From contig NZ_PNYB01000022.1 of the NCBI RefSeq assembly GCF_002879855.1, positions 1 to 64,000 on the forward strand: DNA of 64,000 bases, written 5' to 3'. This document shows positions 46,046 to 55,400 of this stretch, piece after piece. A program made the position numbers and the translations under genes. Numbering within the stretch: the stretch's first letter is position 1; the number at the start of each line of letters is the position of its first letter. Origin of the DNA: Trinickia soli (GTDB lineage Bacteria > Pseudomonadota > Gammaproteobacteria > Burkholderiales > Burkholderiaceae). The notes under the pieces are model-generated. The model ran no database searches. It was not told the origin of the DNA and saw only the letters and a program-made list of their open reading frames with translations.

Positions 46046-47844
46046 CGAGTCACCCCGCACAGCGCCGCGCCGAGAATGCCCTTTCCGAGCGCCTCGGCAT
46101 CGCGCACGTCGGCGTCAAACGGTTCGATCTCGCGCGCGAAAGAATCAAGCGTGCGCTCGGTCGCGCCGCTTTGCTTTAGCTGATCCAGTGTCATCCGGTA
46201 TTTTTCCTCGGCAGCTTTCATGCTCAATTCCGCACCCTCAGCCGCGCCGTCCTTAACGGCCTCCGGGATCTCTTTCAGTTTGGCGTCGACCGCGCGCGAG
46301 GCGACAGGATCGGCGACGGCGACGTTTTCCGGAGAGTTGAAGCGCTGCGCGGCCGCGCGATCGGCATCGGGCGACGGATCGAACATTTGCCGCACCGCGG
46401 CCTGAATTGGATCGCCCTGCAAGAGCTGCTCGGCGCGCTGCTGCACCGCGTCGTTGTAGCGCTCGGGAAACTCGCCGCGATCGAGCGCCGCCAGATCCTG
46501 CGCGGCCTGCGTCGCTTGCCGGTTGCTGTCGATCTGCTGCTCGAGGCGCTGCGCCTGCGATTGCAGATCGGCGCGCCGCGATTCGTGCTCGGCCTGCGCG
46601 CGGGCCTGTGCCTCGGAGAACTTGAGCTTTTGCGACTGCTGCAGCGCACGGATGTCGGACTTGGCCGGCTCGTCACCCAGCGCGTCGATCTGTGTGCGCA
46701 GTTGGTCAAGTTGATCGCGCATCTGCGTCACCGCGCCCGGCTCGGACGCGTTGGCCGCCTGCGCCGTGAGCTCGGCCTTCACCTGCGGTGCGACGTCATT
46801 GCGCGCTTGCTGTAAGGCCGTGGCCATGTCCGTCGGCTGCTGGCGCTCGGCCATGGCGTATTGCAGCGCCGGGTCAGCGCGCATCACCGGATCGACCGTC
46901 ACGCCGCGCCCGTCGAGCAGTTGCGATACCGCCGTCGAGGTCGCCGCGATGCGCGTCTCGTGCGACACGCTATTGTTGATCCACGCCGCGCCCATGGGCG
47001 AGATCGGCACATCGCCCGTTTCCAGGTGCACGACGAGCGGCTTGGCCGCGGGCGCTGCCTCGCCAGTTGGTGCCAAATCTGGCACGGTTTCGGGAACGTC
47101 AGTCTTGACGACGGGCTTGGTGGGTGCGCCGAAGATCGAGTCGTGAACCGCTCCGCCGATCGAATGGAGGCCCGCGCCGAACGCTGCGCCGAACGCGACG
47201 TTTTCGAGCGCCTGCGTCATCGAGAAGTCGTCGCCGACGCTCTTTGCGACCTGTGACTCAAGCGGCTGCAAGAGCGCCGTGCCCGCCGCGCCTTCGCCGG
47301 CGCCGACTGCAGCGCGTATGCCGAAGCGCGCAAGGCCGCTGCCGGCGTCTGCAAGGAGTGCCGTGTATTTCATCGGCCCGATCACCGGCACAAACGACGC
47401 CGCGATATTGAGCGGGTCGAGCATGGAGGTCGCCGCCTGCACGCCAAAGCCCAGGATCGAGCGCAAGCCGGTCGGCGAGCCCGCGATCGCAATCTGCCGC
47501 GCGGTCTGTTCCTGGTGCCGTTGAATCAGCGAATCGAGCGTATCGGCGTACATGCCCGATTCCGGTGGCTGCATCTTTAGGCCCGCGGCCGTCAGGCGCT
47601 GCTGTGCGTTTGCCGCATCTAACCGTTGCTGGCCCGGATCATTGCCGTAGATCGGCATGCCCTCGGGCGTGTAATCGATGACCGTGTTGTCAGGACGCGC
47701 GCCTTCGATGTAGTTCCAGCGGTCCTTGATGCCTTGCAGGGCAGAGCCGGCCTGCGCGCTGAGGTAGTCGCCAAGCGGCGTTTGATAGTCGGTGATCGGC
47801 CGTAGTGGGGCCTGCGGATCGCCGTCGAGAACAAGGTCGCCCAT
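46042..47844 (-). CDS. Internal virion protein
   Basis: 600 aa. An N-terminal region with two Gly/Ala-rich hydrophobic segments ('ALLADAGSGLARFGIRAAVG', 'ENVAFGAAFGAGLHSIGG') is followed by a long Gln/Ala/Arg-rich coiled-coil region (about 340-470). Coupled to both neighbours by overlapping stops and starts. Composition and place fit a T7 gp15/gp16-type ejection component. No enzymatic motif seen. Confidence 0.6.
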   Translation of the reverse strand: MGDLVLDGDPQAPLRPITDYQTPLGDYLSAQAGSALQGIKDRWNYIEGARPDNTVIDYTPEGMPIYGNDPGQQRLDAANAQQRLTAAGLKMQPPESGMYADTLDSLIQRHQEQTARQIAIAGSPTGLRSILGFGVQAATSMLDPLNIAASFVPVIGPMKYTALLADAGSGLARFGIRAAVGAGEGAAGTALLQPLESQVAKSVGDDFSMTQALENVAFGAAFGAGLHSIGGAVHDSIFGAPTKPVVKTDVPETVPDLAPTGEAAPAAKPLVVHLETGDVPISPMGAAWINNSVSHETRIAATSTAVSQLLDGRGVTVDPVMRADPALQYAMAERQQPTDMATALQQARNDVAPQVKAELTAQAANASEPGAVTQMRDQLDQLRTQIDALGDEPAKSDIRALQQSQKLKFSEAQARAQAEHESRRADLQSQAQRLEQQIDSNRQATQAAQDLAALDRGEFPERYNDAVQQRAEQLLQGDPIQAAVRQMFDPSPDADRAAAQRFNSPENVAVADPVASRAVDAKLKEIPEAVKDGAAEGAELSMKAAEEKYRMTLDQLKQSGATERTLDSFAREIEPFDADVRDAEALGKGILGAALCGVTR

Positions 47845-50363
47845 CAGAAGACCGCCGGAATGTTAGGAAGGTCGGACGCAAACGGGTTAGGCGTCGAGGC
47901 CTTTGCAGGCGCCGCGAGCGCGCCAAACGTGCCGCCTACGGGCTTGCCGTCGCGCGTCTTGACGATCGACTGCGACACCGGATCGAACAGCGCCAGGCCC
48001 TTGCCATCGGCCGTCGTGATCCACTTGCCTTGCGACTTTAGGTTCGAGACATAGAGCGCCTTGGCATCCTCGGCGCGCATTGCAGCGGGCGCAGGCGGCA
48101 GGGTCAGGTCCAGATCGCCCAGACCGCTTTGGATCGCCTTGGCGCCGGTCATCACGGCGTCTGCATCGAATTGCGTCGGGATGCGCGCGCTGTCGCGGAT
48201 CATGAACTGGCCGCCCATCAGTGCATTGAATGCTTTCGCGGTCGCGTCTCCCGGCGACATGCCTTGCCGCACGTATTGCAGGCTGAGCCGGTTTGCCGAG
48301 TCGTAGAGTGCACTGAAGGTCGACGCCCCGCCCGCCGAGTAGGCCATCGTCGCAGCAAACGGCTGCGCAAGCGTCTGCAGTTTGGTTTCGACGGCCTTCA
48401 CGTTGGCCGGGTCGATCCCGTCCTTTAGCGCCTCTATCTTCGTGTTGGCGGCCGAGAGCACGAGCTGGCGCGTTGCCGGATCGACGCTATTACCCAGGTA
48501 GCCGAGCACCTTGGCGACGGGCGAGATCCCCTTCAGTTGCCCGAAGACATCGCCCCACTTATCGCCCCACAGTTGCGCCTGCGATTGGATGACCTGATCA
48601 GCCTGCGTGCCGCCGTTGGCGTTGATCTGATCCTCGAGCGTCTGCACCTGCAGCTTCGTGAGGATTTGCGGTTTGGGCACGCCAAGGCGCTGCTGCTCGG
48701 CGAGCGATGCCTGCGCGAATGCTTGGGCTGTCTGCGGCGTGGGATTGGCCGAGAACGCCTGCTGCGCACTTTGCACGGCCGGCGCGTTCTTCGCAGCATA
48801 CGCGGCCGGATCTGCCTCGCGCTGCTGCAGCACCTGCGCGGCGGCGGCCTGAAGGATCTGGTGATCGTGAGCGGCCGTAGCGTAGCCGGGCCCGGGCGTG
48901 GGCGCGCGCGAAGTCACCATGCCGGCGATGTCCTGCATCGGCATGCCCTTCATGTTCGACACGTCGATCGCCAGTTGCTGGCCGTCCTGGTAGGCGCGAT
49001 AGTGCGCGGGTGCTTCGAGCGGGCCATACGCGCTCACCAGCGTCTGGAACGAGACGGGCGACGGGTCCGATACGCCGTTGGCCGCCATCGATTGCGCATC
49101 CTGCAGGTGCGTGTCGAGTTGAGCCCGCGCGAGCGCCATGTTTTGGCTCTGCTGCGTCTTGGCCTGATTCCAAACCTGCAAGCGCTGCTCGAACGGCAGG
49201 TTTGCGAGGACTGGGTTGTCGGCCGGCGCGCTCGCTGCGCTGCCGAGTTTGAGCGCATCGTCGCTACGCTCTTTCCACATGGCTGTGTTGCCGTTAGCGC
49301 GATCGGACGGGATTGCGTCGTAATAGGCTTTTGCCAGGTCGTTGAACTTCGCCGGATCGTTACCGGCTTGCTTCAGCAGGTTATTCGCGGCGCCCGCACC
49401 CGCCTGGATCGCGAAGTTGTAGGCAACCGGCTGCATCGCGGGCGGCAGCGCGTCGCCGTGAATCGCATCCCAATAGCGCGTCTTGCGCAACTGCGTGGCC
49501 TGCTCTGGCGTGAGCTTCGATACGTCGACGTCCGGATTGGCCTGCTGATTGATGCCGAAGTTCGTCGGGCCGTGACCGCTGTCGTCTGCAACGAAGCCGC
49601 CTTCCTTCTGCGCGATGAATGCGTCCGCGCCGGCGAAGCCGCCCTGATACTGTCCGCCGGTCGCGGCATTGGCGCCCATGCCAGGCGGCCCGACGATCGA
49701 ATCCGGGTTGCTGCGCGCGACCGAGGTCGCAGCGGCATAGGCGAGCGTCTTTTGCGCGTAGTCGAGCAGCCTGTTGCTGTGCTCGGGACCGACCTCCGGC
49801 ATCGTCTGACGCACCGCGTTCATCGCTGTGTCGTACTGCGACGGGTCGTTGAAAACGACGTTTGCCCAATTGTTGATTGAGTTCGTCTGCGTGTTGATGC
49901 GATCGCCCAGGCGTGCCTGCGCTTCGAACGTGATCGCCTGCGAGCCGACCTGTGTGCGCAGCGTTTGCAGGCTCTGTTGCAGGAAACGTCGCGCAAGTGG
50001 CGTCGGCGCATTCTCAAGCGTCTTATTCGTGTAGTCGTCGAAGTCGTTCAGGACGGAGGGTGTGAAGCCTGCCGCGCTGCCTGTGGCCGCTTGCTGCCTA
50101 TCGGTCAGGTTTTGCTGCCAATCCAGGTGCGCTTTCGAGAGCGTGTCTCCGGCCCACGTCTTGGCGTCCTGCTCTTGCTGCTCGGAGAGCAAGCGCTCGT
50201 TCGCCTTCTGGCGAATCATCATGCCTGTCTCGAGCGACTCGGCGCCTTGCCCGAGATTGGAGATCGCCGCGCCCATCGCGCCGGAAACCTGCAACGGCTC
50301 GGCGCGCGGAAGCGGCTCACCGCCGCCGACATTGACCTGCTGATTGTAGAGTGGGATTTGCAT
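47844..50363 (-). CDS. Internal virion protein with a muramidase-like (GH108-type) domain
   Basis: 839 aa from ATG at 50363, directly abutting the upstream stop. Around residues 240-345 it has 'DAFIAQKEGGFVADDSGHGP' with 'TNFGINQQ' and 'RKTRYWDAIHGDALPPAMQP': the E-G-G and G-P-T-N-x-G-I pattern of N-acetylmuramidases of the GH108 class. The rest is helical and Gln/Ala-rich. It probably opens the peptidoglycan locally during DNA ejection, the job done in T7 by gp16. Confidence 0.7.
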   Translation of the reverse strand: MQIPLYNQQVNVGGGEPLPRAEPLQVSGAMGAAISNLGQGAESLETGMMIRQKANERLLSEQQEQDAKTWAGDTLSKAHLDWQQNLTDRQQAATGSAAGFTPSVLNDFDDYTNKTLENAPTPLARRFLQQSLQTLRTQVGSQAITFEAQARLGDRINTQTNSINNWANVVFNDPSQYDTAMNAVRQTMPEVGPEHSNRLLDYAQKTLAYAAATSVARSNPDSIVGPPGMGANAATGGQYQGGFAGADAFIAQKEGGFVADDSGHGPTNFGINQQANPDVDVSKLTPEQATQLRKTRYWDAIHGDALPPAMQPVAYNFAIQAGAGAANNLLKQAGNDPAKFNDLAKAYYDAIPSDRANGNTAMWKERSDDALKLGSAASAPADNPVLANLPFEQRLQVWNQAKTQQSQNMALARAQLDTHLQDAQSMAANGVSDPSPVSFQTLVSAYGPLEAPAHYRAYQDGQQLAIDVSNMKGMPMQDIAGMVTSRAPTPGPGYATAAHDHQILQAAAAQVLQQREADPAAYAAKNAPAVQSAQQAFSANPTPQTAQAFAQASLAEQQRLGVPKPQILTKLQVQTLEDQINANGGTQADQVIQSQAQLWGDKWGDVFGQLKGISPVAKVLGYLGNSVDPATRQLVLSAANTKIEALKDGIDPANVKAVETKLQTLAQPFAATMAYSAGGASTFSALYDSANRLSLQYVRQGMSPGDATAKAFNALMGGQFMIRDSARIPTQFDADAVMTGAKAIQSGLGDLDLTLPPAPAAMRAEDAKALYVSNLKSQGKWITTADGKGLALFDPVSQSIVKTRDGKPVGGTFGALAAPAKASTPNPFASDLPNIPAVF

Positions 50364-50897
50364 TTAGCGGGTCGCCAAAGTGCCCATCGGGCGTGACCGG
50401 TAATAGTCAAGCTGCGCCTGACGCGTCGAGTAGTTTCCGTACGATGAGAGCGCGGCGGCGCCCGCGTTTAGATAGCCCGCCGTCATCGCCGTCGAGGCGT
50501 TGCGCCGATCCTGCGCGGCCTGTGCCTGGTCGAGCATCGATTGGGACTGCAGGCCCTGCGCCTGAAGTTGCGAGCCGTAGCGGATATTGAGCGCGTCGAG
50601 TTCAGCGTTCGTCGCGGATTGCTTATAGAGATCGAGCGCGGACCCCGAGGCAAGGTCGACGCCGGATTGAGCCATCGCCGCATTCTGGTTGCCAAGCGCA
50701 AGAGCCGCCTGACGCCGCTGCGATTCCTCGTTGGCGTTGCCCTGCTGCAGCGCCACTGTCGCGCGGCTTTGATCGGCCAGCGCGTTGTAGGTTGCGGCAT
50801 TGGCCGAGGCGTCGGCCTGGGCCGATTGCGCCTGCGCGCTTTTGAGCGCACCGACAGCGGACACAGCCGCGATGATGAAGGGGATTGCGACAGCCAT
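50364..50897 (-). CDS. Internal virion protein B-like (T7 gp14 role)
   Basis: 177 aa. Ala/Gln/Ser-rich helical protein with a hydrophobic N-terminus ('VAIPFIIAAVSAVGALKSAQ') and a long polar helix region. Between the gp13-like and the muramidase-bearing gene, the place of T7 gp14, which forms the outer-membrane part of the ejection channel. Assigned from order and composition. Confidence 0.6.
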   Translation of the reverse strand: MAVAIPFIIAAVSAVGALKSAQAQSAQADASANAATYNALADQSRATVALQQGNANEESQRRQAALALGNQNAAMAQSGVDLASGSALDLYKQSATNAELDALNIRYGSQLQAQGLQSQSMLDQAQAAQDRRNASTAMTAGYLNAGAAALSSYGNYSTRQAQLDYYRSRPMGTLATR

Positions 50898-51340
50898 TAT
50901 CGGATCCTCACGTACATGGATTCATCTCCACCGTCTGGACGATAGCCGCGCATCACCGGTGTCTCGAGCGTAAAGCCGAGCAGCGACAGCCAGCGGTGGC
51001 CCTCTTGGAAATTCACATCACACGTTGCCTCGATGCGGCGCAGCGTCGACGAATCGAAATAACGCTTGGTGGCGTAGTGCACGCGGCGCATCACATCGCC
51101 GCCAAGGTCGCTCGCGAGCAGCGCCCACGCCGTGCCGCGGCCTTCCCAGATTGTCATGACGCCGCCGCACATCACGGCCCGTGCTCCTACGAACGCCGTG
51201 AAGGCGTCCGTTGTCGCCAGCATTTCGGCGTAGCCCGGCGATTGGATGAACGCGCGCATCGGCTGCTGATGCGGCTGCAGCGCGAGCATGGACAAGTGCG
51301 CCGGCTCGAAGGGTTCGACGTGAAAATCATCCGCGGTCAT
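50897..51340 (-). CDS. Gp13-like internal virion protein with acetyltransferase-like fold
   Basis: 147 aa. 'GRGTAWALLASDLGGDV' resembles the acyl-CoA loop of GNAT enzymes, and 'RIEATCDVNFQEGHRWLSLL' with 'LGFTLETPVMRGY' follows the GNAT strand-helix order (a low-quality match shared by T7 gp13-type proteins). Its start lies 14 bp inside the end of the tail tubular B-like gene. Confidence 0.65.
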   Translation of the reverse strand: MTADDFHVEPFEPAHLSMLALQPHQQPMRAFIQSPGYAEMLATTDAFTAFVGARAVMCGGVMTIWEGRGTAWALLASDLGGDVMRRVHYATKRYFDSSTLRRIEATCDVNFQEGHRWLSLLGFTLETPVMRGYRPDGGDESMYVRIR

Positions 51341-53939
51341 AGGTGGTCACCTGCGGCAGGATCGCGACGATGGTCGATGGAAGCGGATACGGCTGCGTGA
51401 TGCACACCCATGGGTTGCTGTCGTAGTCGTCTGGAAAGTCGAACAGCATGTCGCCGGTATAGAGCGGCGGCGCGTTGTCCATCGGATCGAGGGCATTTCG
51501 GAACTGCCCTTCGTCCATGCTCGCGAAGCTGCTACCGAATTGCAGCCCCAGCGTTTCGAGCACGCGCACGACGACCTGATTGATACGCGCCGACTTGCCT
51601 TGGCTCGTTCCGTCCGCGCCGCCCGCATTTAAGCGCATCGTCTGCAGGCGCCCAGGACAGGCAAGCCCGACATGCACCTTCGAGCCAGGGTTCTGCAGCG
51701 TGATCTGGCCACCACTCACAACGCGAGACGGGTGCGTCGCTCCGTTCACAAGCAAATCGACCGTCTGCCCCTCGAGGTGCGAGAGGCCACCGATCGTTGT
51801 GACCGTCATGCGCCAAGCATTGGCCGCGATGGGCGAGAGGTTGGGAAACACAGCGTCGATCGTGCAGATGACGATGTTTGGCGAGACGAATGTCGTGATT
51901 GTCGCCTTGGCCGTGTGGAATTGCGTAACCGTGTTACCACTTACGTCCAAGGCCGGTGCGGTGTAGCGATATTGAATCTGGCGCCCTACGTCGGTCGAGG
52001 CCCAGACCGATGCAGACGCTGTGAATTGCACGCCCTGGGTATGCGCAACCGTCGCGCCGGCGCCGGGTGTGAGCGACCCGTCGATTGTGTTATCGAGCGT
52101 AAGGCCAGCATCCACGTAGAAGCCGTCCTCCGGATCATCGCCTGCCCTGCGCTCCCATTCGAGATAGCAGACGTAGCGCTTGGTAACGCCCGCGATCGTG
52201 AAATTGATGATCGCCCACAGTTCGTCGCGAGAGCCGTCCGGTGCGGGAATGACAGCCAGGGTTTCGACCTTGCCGCCGCCGCCGATTGGATGACGGTGCC
52301 AGCCGCCGTGAGGCGCATCCGGATACTGCTCGCGCGAATACGTCATCGCGACGAGCGCGCCGTCGGAACGCACCCCCCAGTTCACCGAGTACGGCTCTTG
52401 CTGGTAGACGATCTGATTGAGTTGCGGCTGCGGAATATGCTCGGCAAGCATCGACTGGTCGTTCGATTGGAAGTCACCCGACATCAGATCGTAGGAAATG
52501 TCGCGCAGCTTCGTGCCGGCGCGCTGCACGAATAGCAGCGTGCGACCCACGTGAGCGGGCTTGGCGTTGCGCGAGCCAAACGACGAGATCGGCGGCGCGC
52601 TGACGTTATCCGGCCCGAACGGTTGATTCTCCGTCAGCGACTTGACCACGAACTCGCTCCCCGCTGTGCCGCACACGAGTGCCTCGATGTTGCTGTCGTA
52701 CGGCTCGATCCACTGAATGTCGTTCACCTGCGAGGATGCGAGCGTCGCGGTGATGGCCATATCGGTCGTCACCAAGCCGTTCAGGTCCTTGGCGCTGAAA
52801 TTCTCGAAGTCGCCGGCCACACCCAGCCAGACGGTTTGCTTGCGCGCAAACACCAGGCGCTGCCGGAACAGGCTCACGACCGAAGGCCAGCCCTCGACGT
52901 CTGACCATGCGCCGAACGCCCAATTGACCGAGGCGTTACCCGAGCCGACCGCATCGGCGGGCAGTTGCGCCTGAGAGGTTGCCGTCGTGATCGGCACGAC
53001 CGTACCCGTTACCTGCGTGGCCGACGTGTAGCCGGTGATGAGCACGATGCCAAAGCCGGGGTCTTCGTAGTTCCATTGCACGCCGACCTGCGCATCGATG
53101 CCGGTCGTCGATCCCGACGGCACGTAGTAGTTTCCCTTCACCACGTTGCCGCCGTCCCATAGCGCGCCCTGCGTGTGCACGGGCTTGTTCGGGCCGGTGA
53201 CACGAATAAGCGGCGCGGTTGTGTTCGGGCTCACGGCCTTATAAGTCTTGCCGTCGGAGATGCGCAGATCGCCGTTATTGATGACTTCCGGCTGCATCCA
53301 CTGCGTCGTGGCCGCCGCCGACTTGCGGCTTAGTTGGAACAGCGAGCCCACATGCCCGGGCTGAAAAATGCCGCTTGATGCTGTGAGAGTGACGCTGCCG
53401 GTCTGAGCCGACGCATAGACGGTCGTGCTCGAGGTGTTCGCAGTCTTGAACGGGCCGCCGATCTGCTGCATGGTCGTGAGGGACCAATTCGTCGGGCCAA
53501 GGCGCGAGAGCTTGCGCGGCGCGTAGCTCGGATGCGTGATGTAGACGACGTCTGCGGACTCTACGAAGTCGAGCGTGAACAGGCCGTCGGCATCAAACAA
53601 ATCGGCCGTCGACCAAGGCGATGCGATCTCATAGGGCGCAGCGCCGTTGAGCACCTGGCCGTGGTTCGCCCAGAAGCGTATGTACTGGTTGCCGAACTCC
53701 AGCACGTAGGCCTGCGTCGTGTTGAATTCGAACCGCACAAGCCACGTCTTGGCCGTCTGGTCCTTTACCGTGCCGATAAAGCGAAACCCGCCGCGACGCA
53801 TCGCGGGGCCCTGAATGAGTGGGATATAGTTCTCGCAGATCTTCAGGCCAGCGCTGTATTTGGCGATGTCGACGCGCCCCTCAAGCCTGGGCGAGAGCTC
53901 GCCCGAGTTGAAAGAGCCGAGGATGGGAGAAGCTCTCAT
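51327..53939 (-). CDS. Tail tubular protein B-like (nozzle)
   Basis: 870 aa from ATG at 53939, overlapping the tubular A stop (ATGA). Begins 'ILGSFNSGELSPRLEGRVD', the typical opening of T7 gp12-type nozzle proteins, with 'YIPLIQGPAMRRGGFRFIG' soon after, then long beta-rich regions. It forms the distal tail tube. Confidence 0.8.
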   Translation of the reverse strand: MRASPILGSFNSGELSPRLEGRVDIAKYSAGLKICENYIPLIQGPAMRRGGFRFIGTVKDQTAKTWLVRFEFNTTQAYVLEFGNQYIRFWANHGQVLNGAAPYEIASPWSTADLFDADGLFTLDFVESADVVYITHPSYAPRKLSRLGPTNWSLTTMQQIGGPFKTANTSSTTVYASAQTGSVTLTASSGIFQPGHVGSLFQLSRKSAAATTQWMQPEVINNGDLRISDGKTYKAVSPNTTAPLIRVTGPNKPVHTQGALWDGGNVVKGNYYVPSGSTTGIDAQVGVQWNYEDPGFGIVLITGYTSATQVTGTVVPITTATSQAQLPADAVGSGNASVNWAFGAWSDVEGWPSVVSLFRQRLVFARKQTVWLGVAGDFENFSAKDLNGLVTTDMAITATLASSQVNDIQWIEPYDSNIEALVCGTAGSEFVVKSLTENQPFGPDNVSAPPISSFGSRNAKPAHVGRTLLFVQRAGTKLRDISYDLMSGDFQSNDQSMLAEHIPQPQLNQIVYQQEPYSVNWGVRSDGALVAMTYSREQYPDAPHGGWHRHPIGGGGKVETLAVIPAPDGSRDELWAIINFTIAGVTKRYVCYLEWERRAGDDPEDGFYVDAGLTLDNTIDGSLTPGAGATVAHTQGVQFTASASVWASTDVGRQIQYRYTAPALDVSGNTVTQFHTAKATITTFVSPNIVICTIDAVFPNLSPIAANAWRMTVTTIGGLSHLEGQTVDLLVNGATHPSRVVSGGQITLQNPGSKVHVGLACPGRLQTMRLNAGGADGTSQGKSARINQVVVRVLETLGLQFGSSFASMDEGQFRNALDPMDNAPPLYTGDMLFDFPDDYDSNPWVCITQPYPLPSTIVAILPQVTTYDRG

Positions 53940-54535
53940 ATCCGGATCAGCATCCAAGAATCGTCGGGGAAGCCCTGCGGCGGGCGCTCGATCGCGCCGG
54001 TCGCCACAGCGTCGCGCAACGCGGCCGTGTAGTCCTGCTGGGCGGTCTGCTTCTTCGTGTTCGACTGCGTGATTTCCTCGCATGCCTCGTAGGCGAGCTT
54101 GGCCGCGATCGCCTCGACGAAGAGCGCATCCCAGACGCCCGTATCGGGCACGTCCTTGATATAGCGGATCTTGAGCGGCGCATTAAAGACGGTCAGCAGC
54201 TGATTGCCTTCGATGACGTAGGCGCTGTCGTCTTGATCGCGGTAGTCGGTCAGGCCCGGCACGGCGAACGTGTCGTTGACCTGCACAAGGCGCAGGAAGT
54301 CGGAGGGAAGCTGAAAGGCGTTGTTATAGCCCCAGGCTGGCGCCGGCGTGATGGCGGGGAGTGTCGTGCGCACGGTCGCGAATTGCCAGATCTTGCGGCG
54401 CAGCTCGGCCTTGCGCACGGTATCCCAGAGCGCGTTCATGACGCGCGCGCCCTTGCTGTTATCGAGAATACCGGTAATGCGCGCAGCGCCGATCTTCGTG
54501 AGCGCGCGATTGCAGACTTCGGTTTGCGAGGCCAT
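53936..54535 (-). CDS. Tail tubular protein A-like (gatekeeper)
   Basis: 199 aa. Opens 'MASQTEVCNRALTKIGAARI', typical of T7 gp11-like adaptor proteins, with 'LWDTVRKAELRRKIWQFATV' and 'FQLPSDFLRLVQVND' following. It connects portal and tail nozzle. Coupled to the B-like gene. Confidence 0.8.
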   Translation of the reverse strand: MASQTEVCNRALTKIGAARITGILDNSKGARVMNALWDTVRKAELRRKIWQFATVRTTLPAITPAPAWGYNNAFQLPSDFLRLVQVNDTFAVPGLTDYRDQDDSAYVIEGNQLLTVFNAPLKIRYIKDVPDTGVWDALFVEAIAAKLAYEACEEITQSNTKKQTAQQDYTAALRDAVATGAIERPPQGFPDDSWMLIRI

Positions 54536-54546
54536 GGCTCACCGCC

Positions 54547-54771
54547 TTAGCCCGCGACCTGATACTTGCCGGAGGTTTCGATGTACGCGTGCAACCGCTC
54601 GAGCGCGGCGAGCACCTGCATACGTGCCTGCGGCTCGGAAAGGCCATCGGCGCGCAGCGTATCCCAATCGACGGTCAGCTCGATGTTCTTCGTCACGACG
54701 GCAAGGCCCGCCGCATCGGTGATTTGGTGGTCGCTGTCTTCCGGGTTGATCGAATAACGACGGGTTGCCAT
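54547..54771 (-). CDS. Small phage protein of unknown function
   Basis: 74 aa from ATG at 54771. Contains 'NIELTVDWDTLRADGLSEP' and a helix ending 'LHAYIETSGKYQVAG'. Not recognised. Its position between capsid-decoration and tail-adaptor genes suggests a head-completion or unknown virion role. A terminator lies just upstream of it. Confidence 0.6.
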   Translation of the reverse strand: MATRRYSINPEDSDHQITDAAGLAVVTKNIELTVDWDTLRADGLSEPQARMQVLAALERLHAYIETSGKYQVAG

Positions 54772-54789
54772 TTCGGTTCTCCAATTTGC

Positions 54790-54819
54790 AAAAAGCCCGC
54801 GAGCCGTGAAGCCCGCGGG
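54790..54819 (-). terminator. Terminator downstream of the capsid genes
   Basis: On the minus strand CCCGCG pairs with CGCGGG around a 12-base loop, followed by CTTTTT. It lies between the decoration-like gene and the 74-aa gene, so it would keep capsid mRNA abundant relative to the tail genes. Confidence 0.65.
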
Positions 54820-54849
54820 AAATCGCCGTCCTGCTTGAAAAGAAAGTGA

Positions 54850-55356
54850 TTACGTACCGTTGTCTACGTATTCGACCGATGCACCCACGATGCCGCCCGA
54901 GCCAGCCGCTGCCGTGAGCGTCGCAACGATGTCGAGCGTGCCGCCCGGGTCCGCGCTCAAGCCCGCCGCTTGCCACAGCGGCTGCTCTTGCTTGTCCATC
55001 GTGTAGGTGCCCGACTCGTTGGTCACGTCGCTATTGGACAGAGCCGAAGCGAGCGAGACGGCCGAGCCGAAGAAGGCTGCGCTCACCGCTGCGCCGCCGT
55101 CCTTCGTGTTGCGATAGACGCCGATGTCGGCCGCACACGTGGTGATCGCTGCGCACGAGAGCAGTACCTTGCGCACCATCACGGTCGTCGGGACGGACGC
55201 CAGGATGTACTTCGAGCCGATCGAATCGCCGTTCACGGCCGTGACGTAGCCGTGCGACGAACGAAGCGAGCCGCGTTCGAGCCGACCGTCGTTGATGACT
55301 GGCGGGACCGCATCGCGGTTCGTGATCGTGGTGGACTTTGCAGTAACGACTGCCAT
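54850..55356 (-). CDS. Head decoration-like / minor capsid protein
   Basis: 168 aa from ATG at 55356 with AAGGAG upstream. A beta-rich, Ala/Ser/Gly/Thr-rich protein without Trp-rich or enzymatic motifs. It directly follows the major capsid gene (44 bp gap), where decoration proteins are usually encoded. Not recognised by sequence. Confidence 0.55.
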   Translation of the reverse strand: MAVVTAKSTTITNRDAVPPVINDGRLERGSLRSSHGYVTAVNGDSIGSKYILASVPTTVMVRKVLLSCAAITTCAADIGVYRNTKDGGAAVSAAFFGSAVSLASALSNSDVTNESGTYTMDKQEQPLWQAAGLSADPGGTLDIVATLTAAAGSGGIVGASVEYVDNGT

Positions 55357-55400
55357 GATTCACTCCTTTGGTTCGTGAGAAAGAGGCCCTGCCGCCGCGC

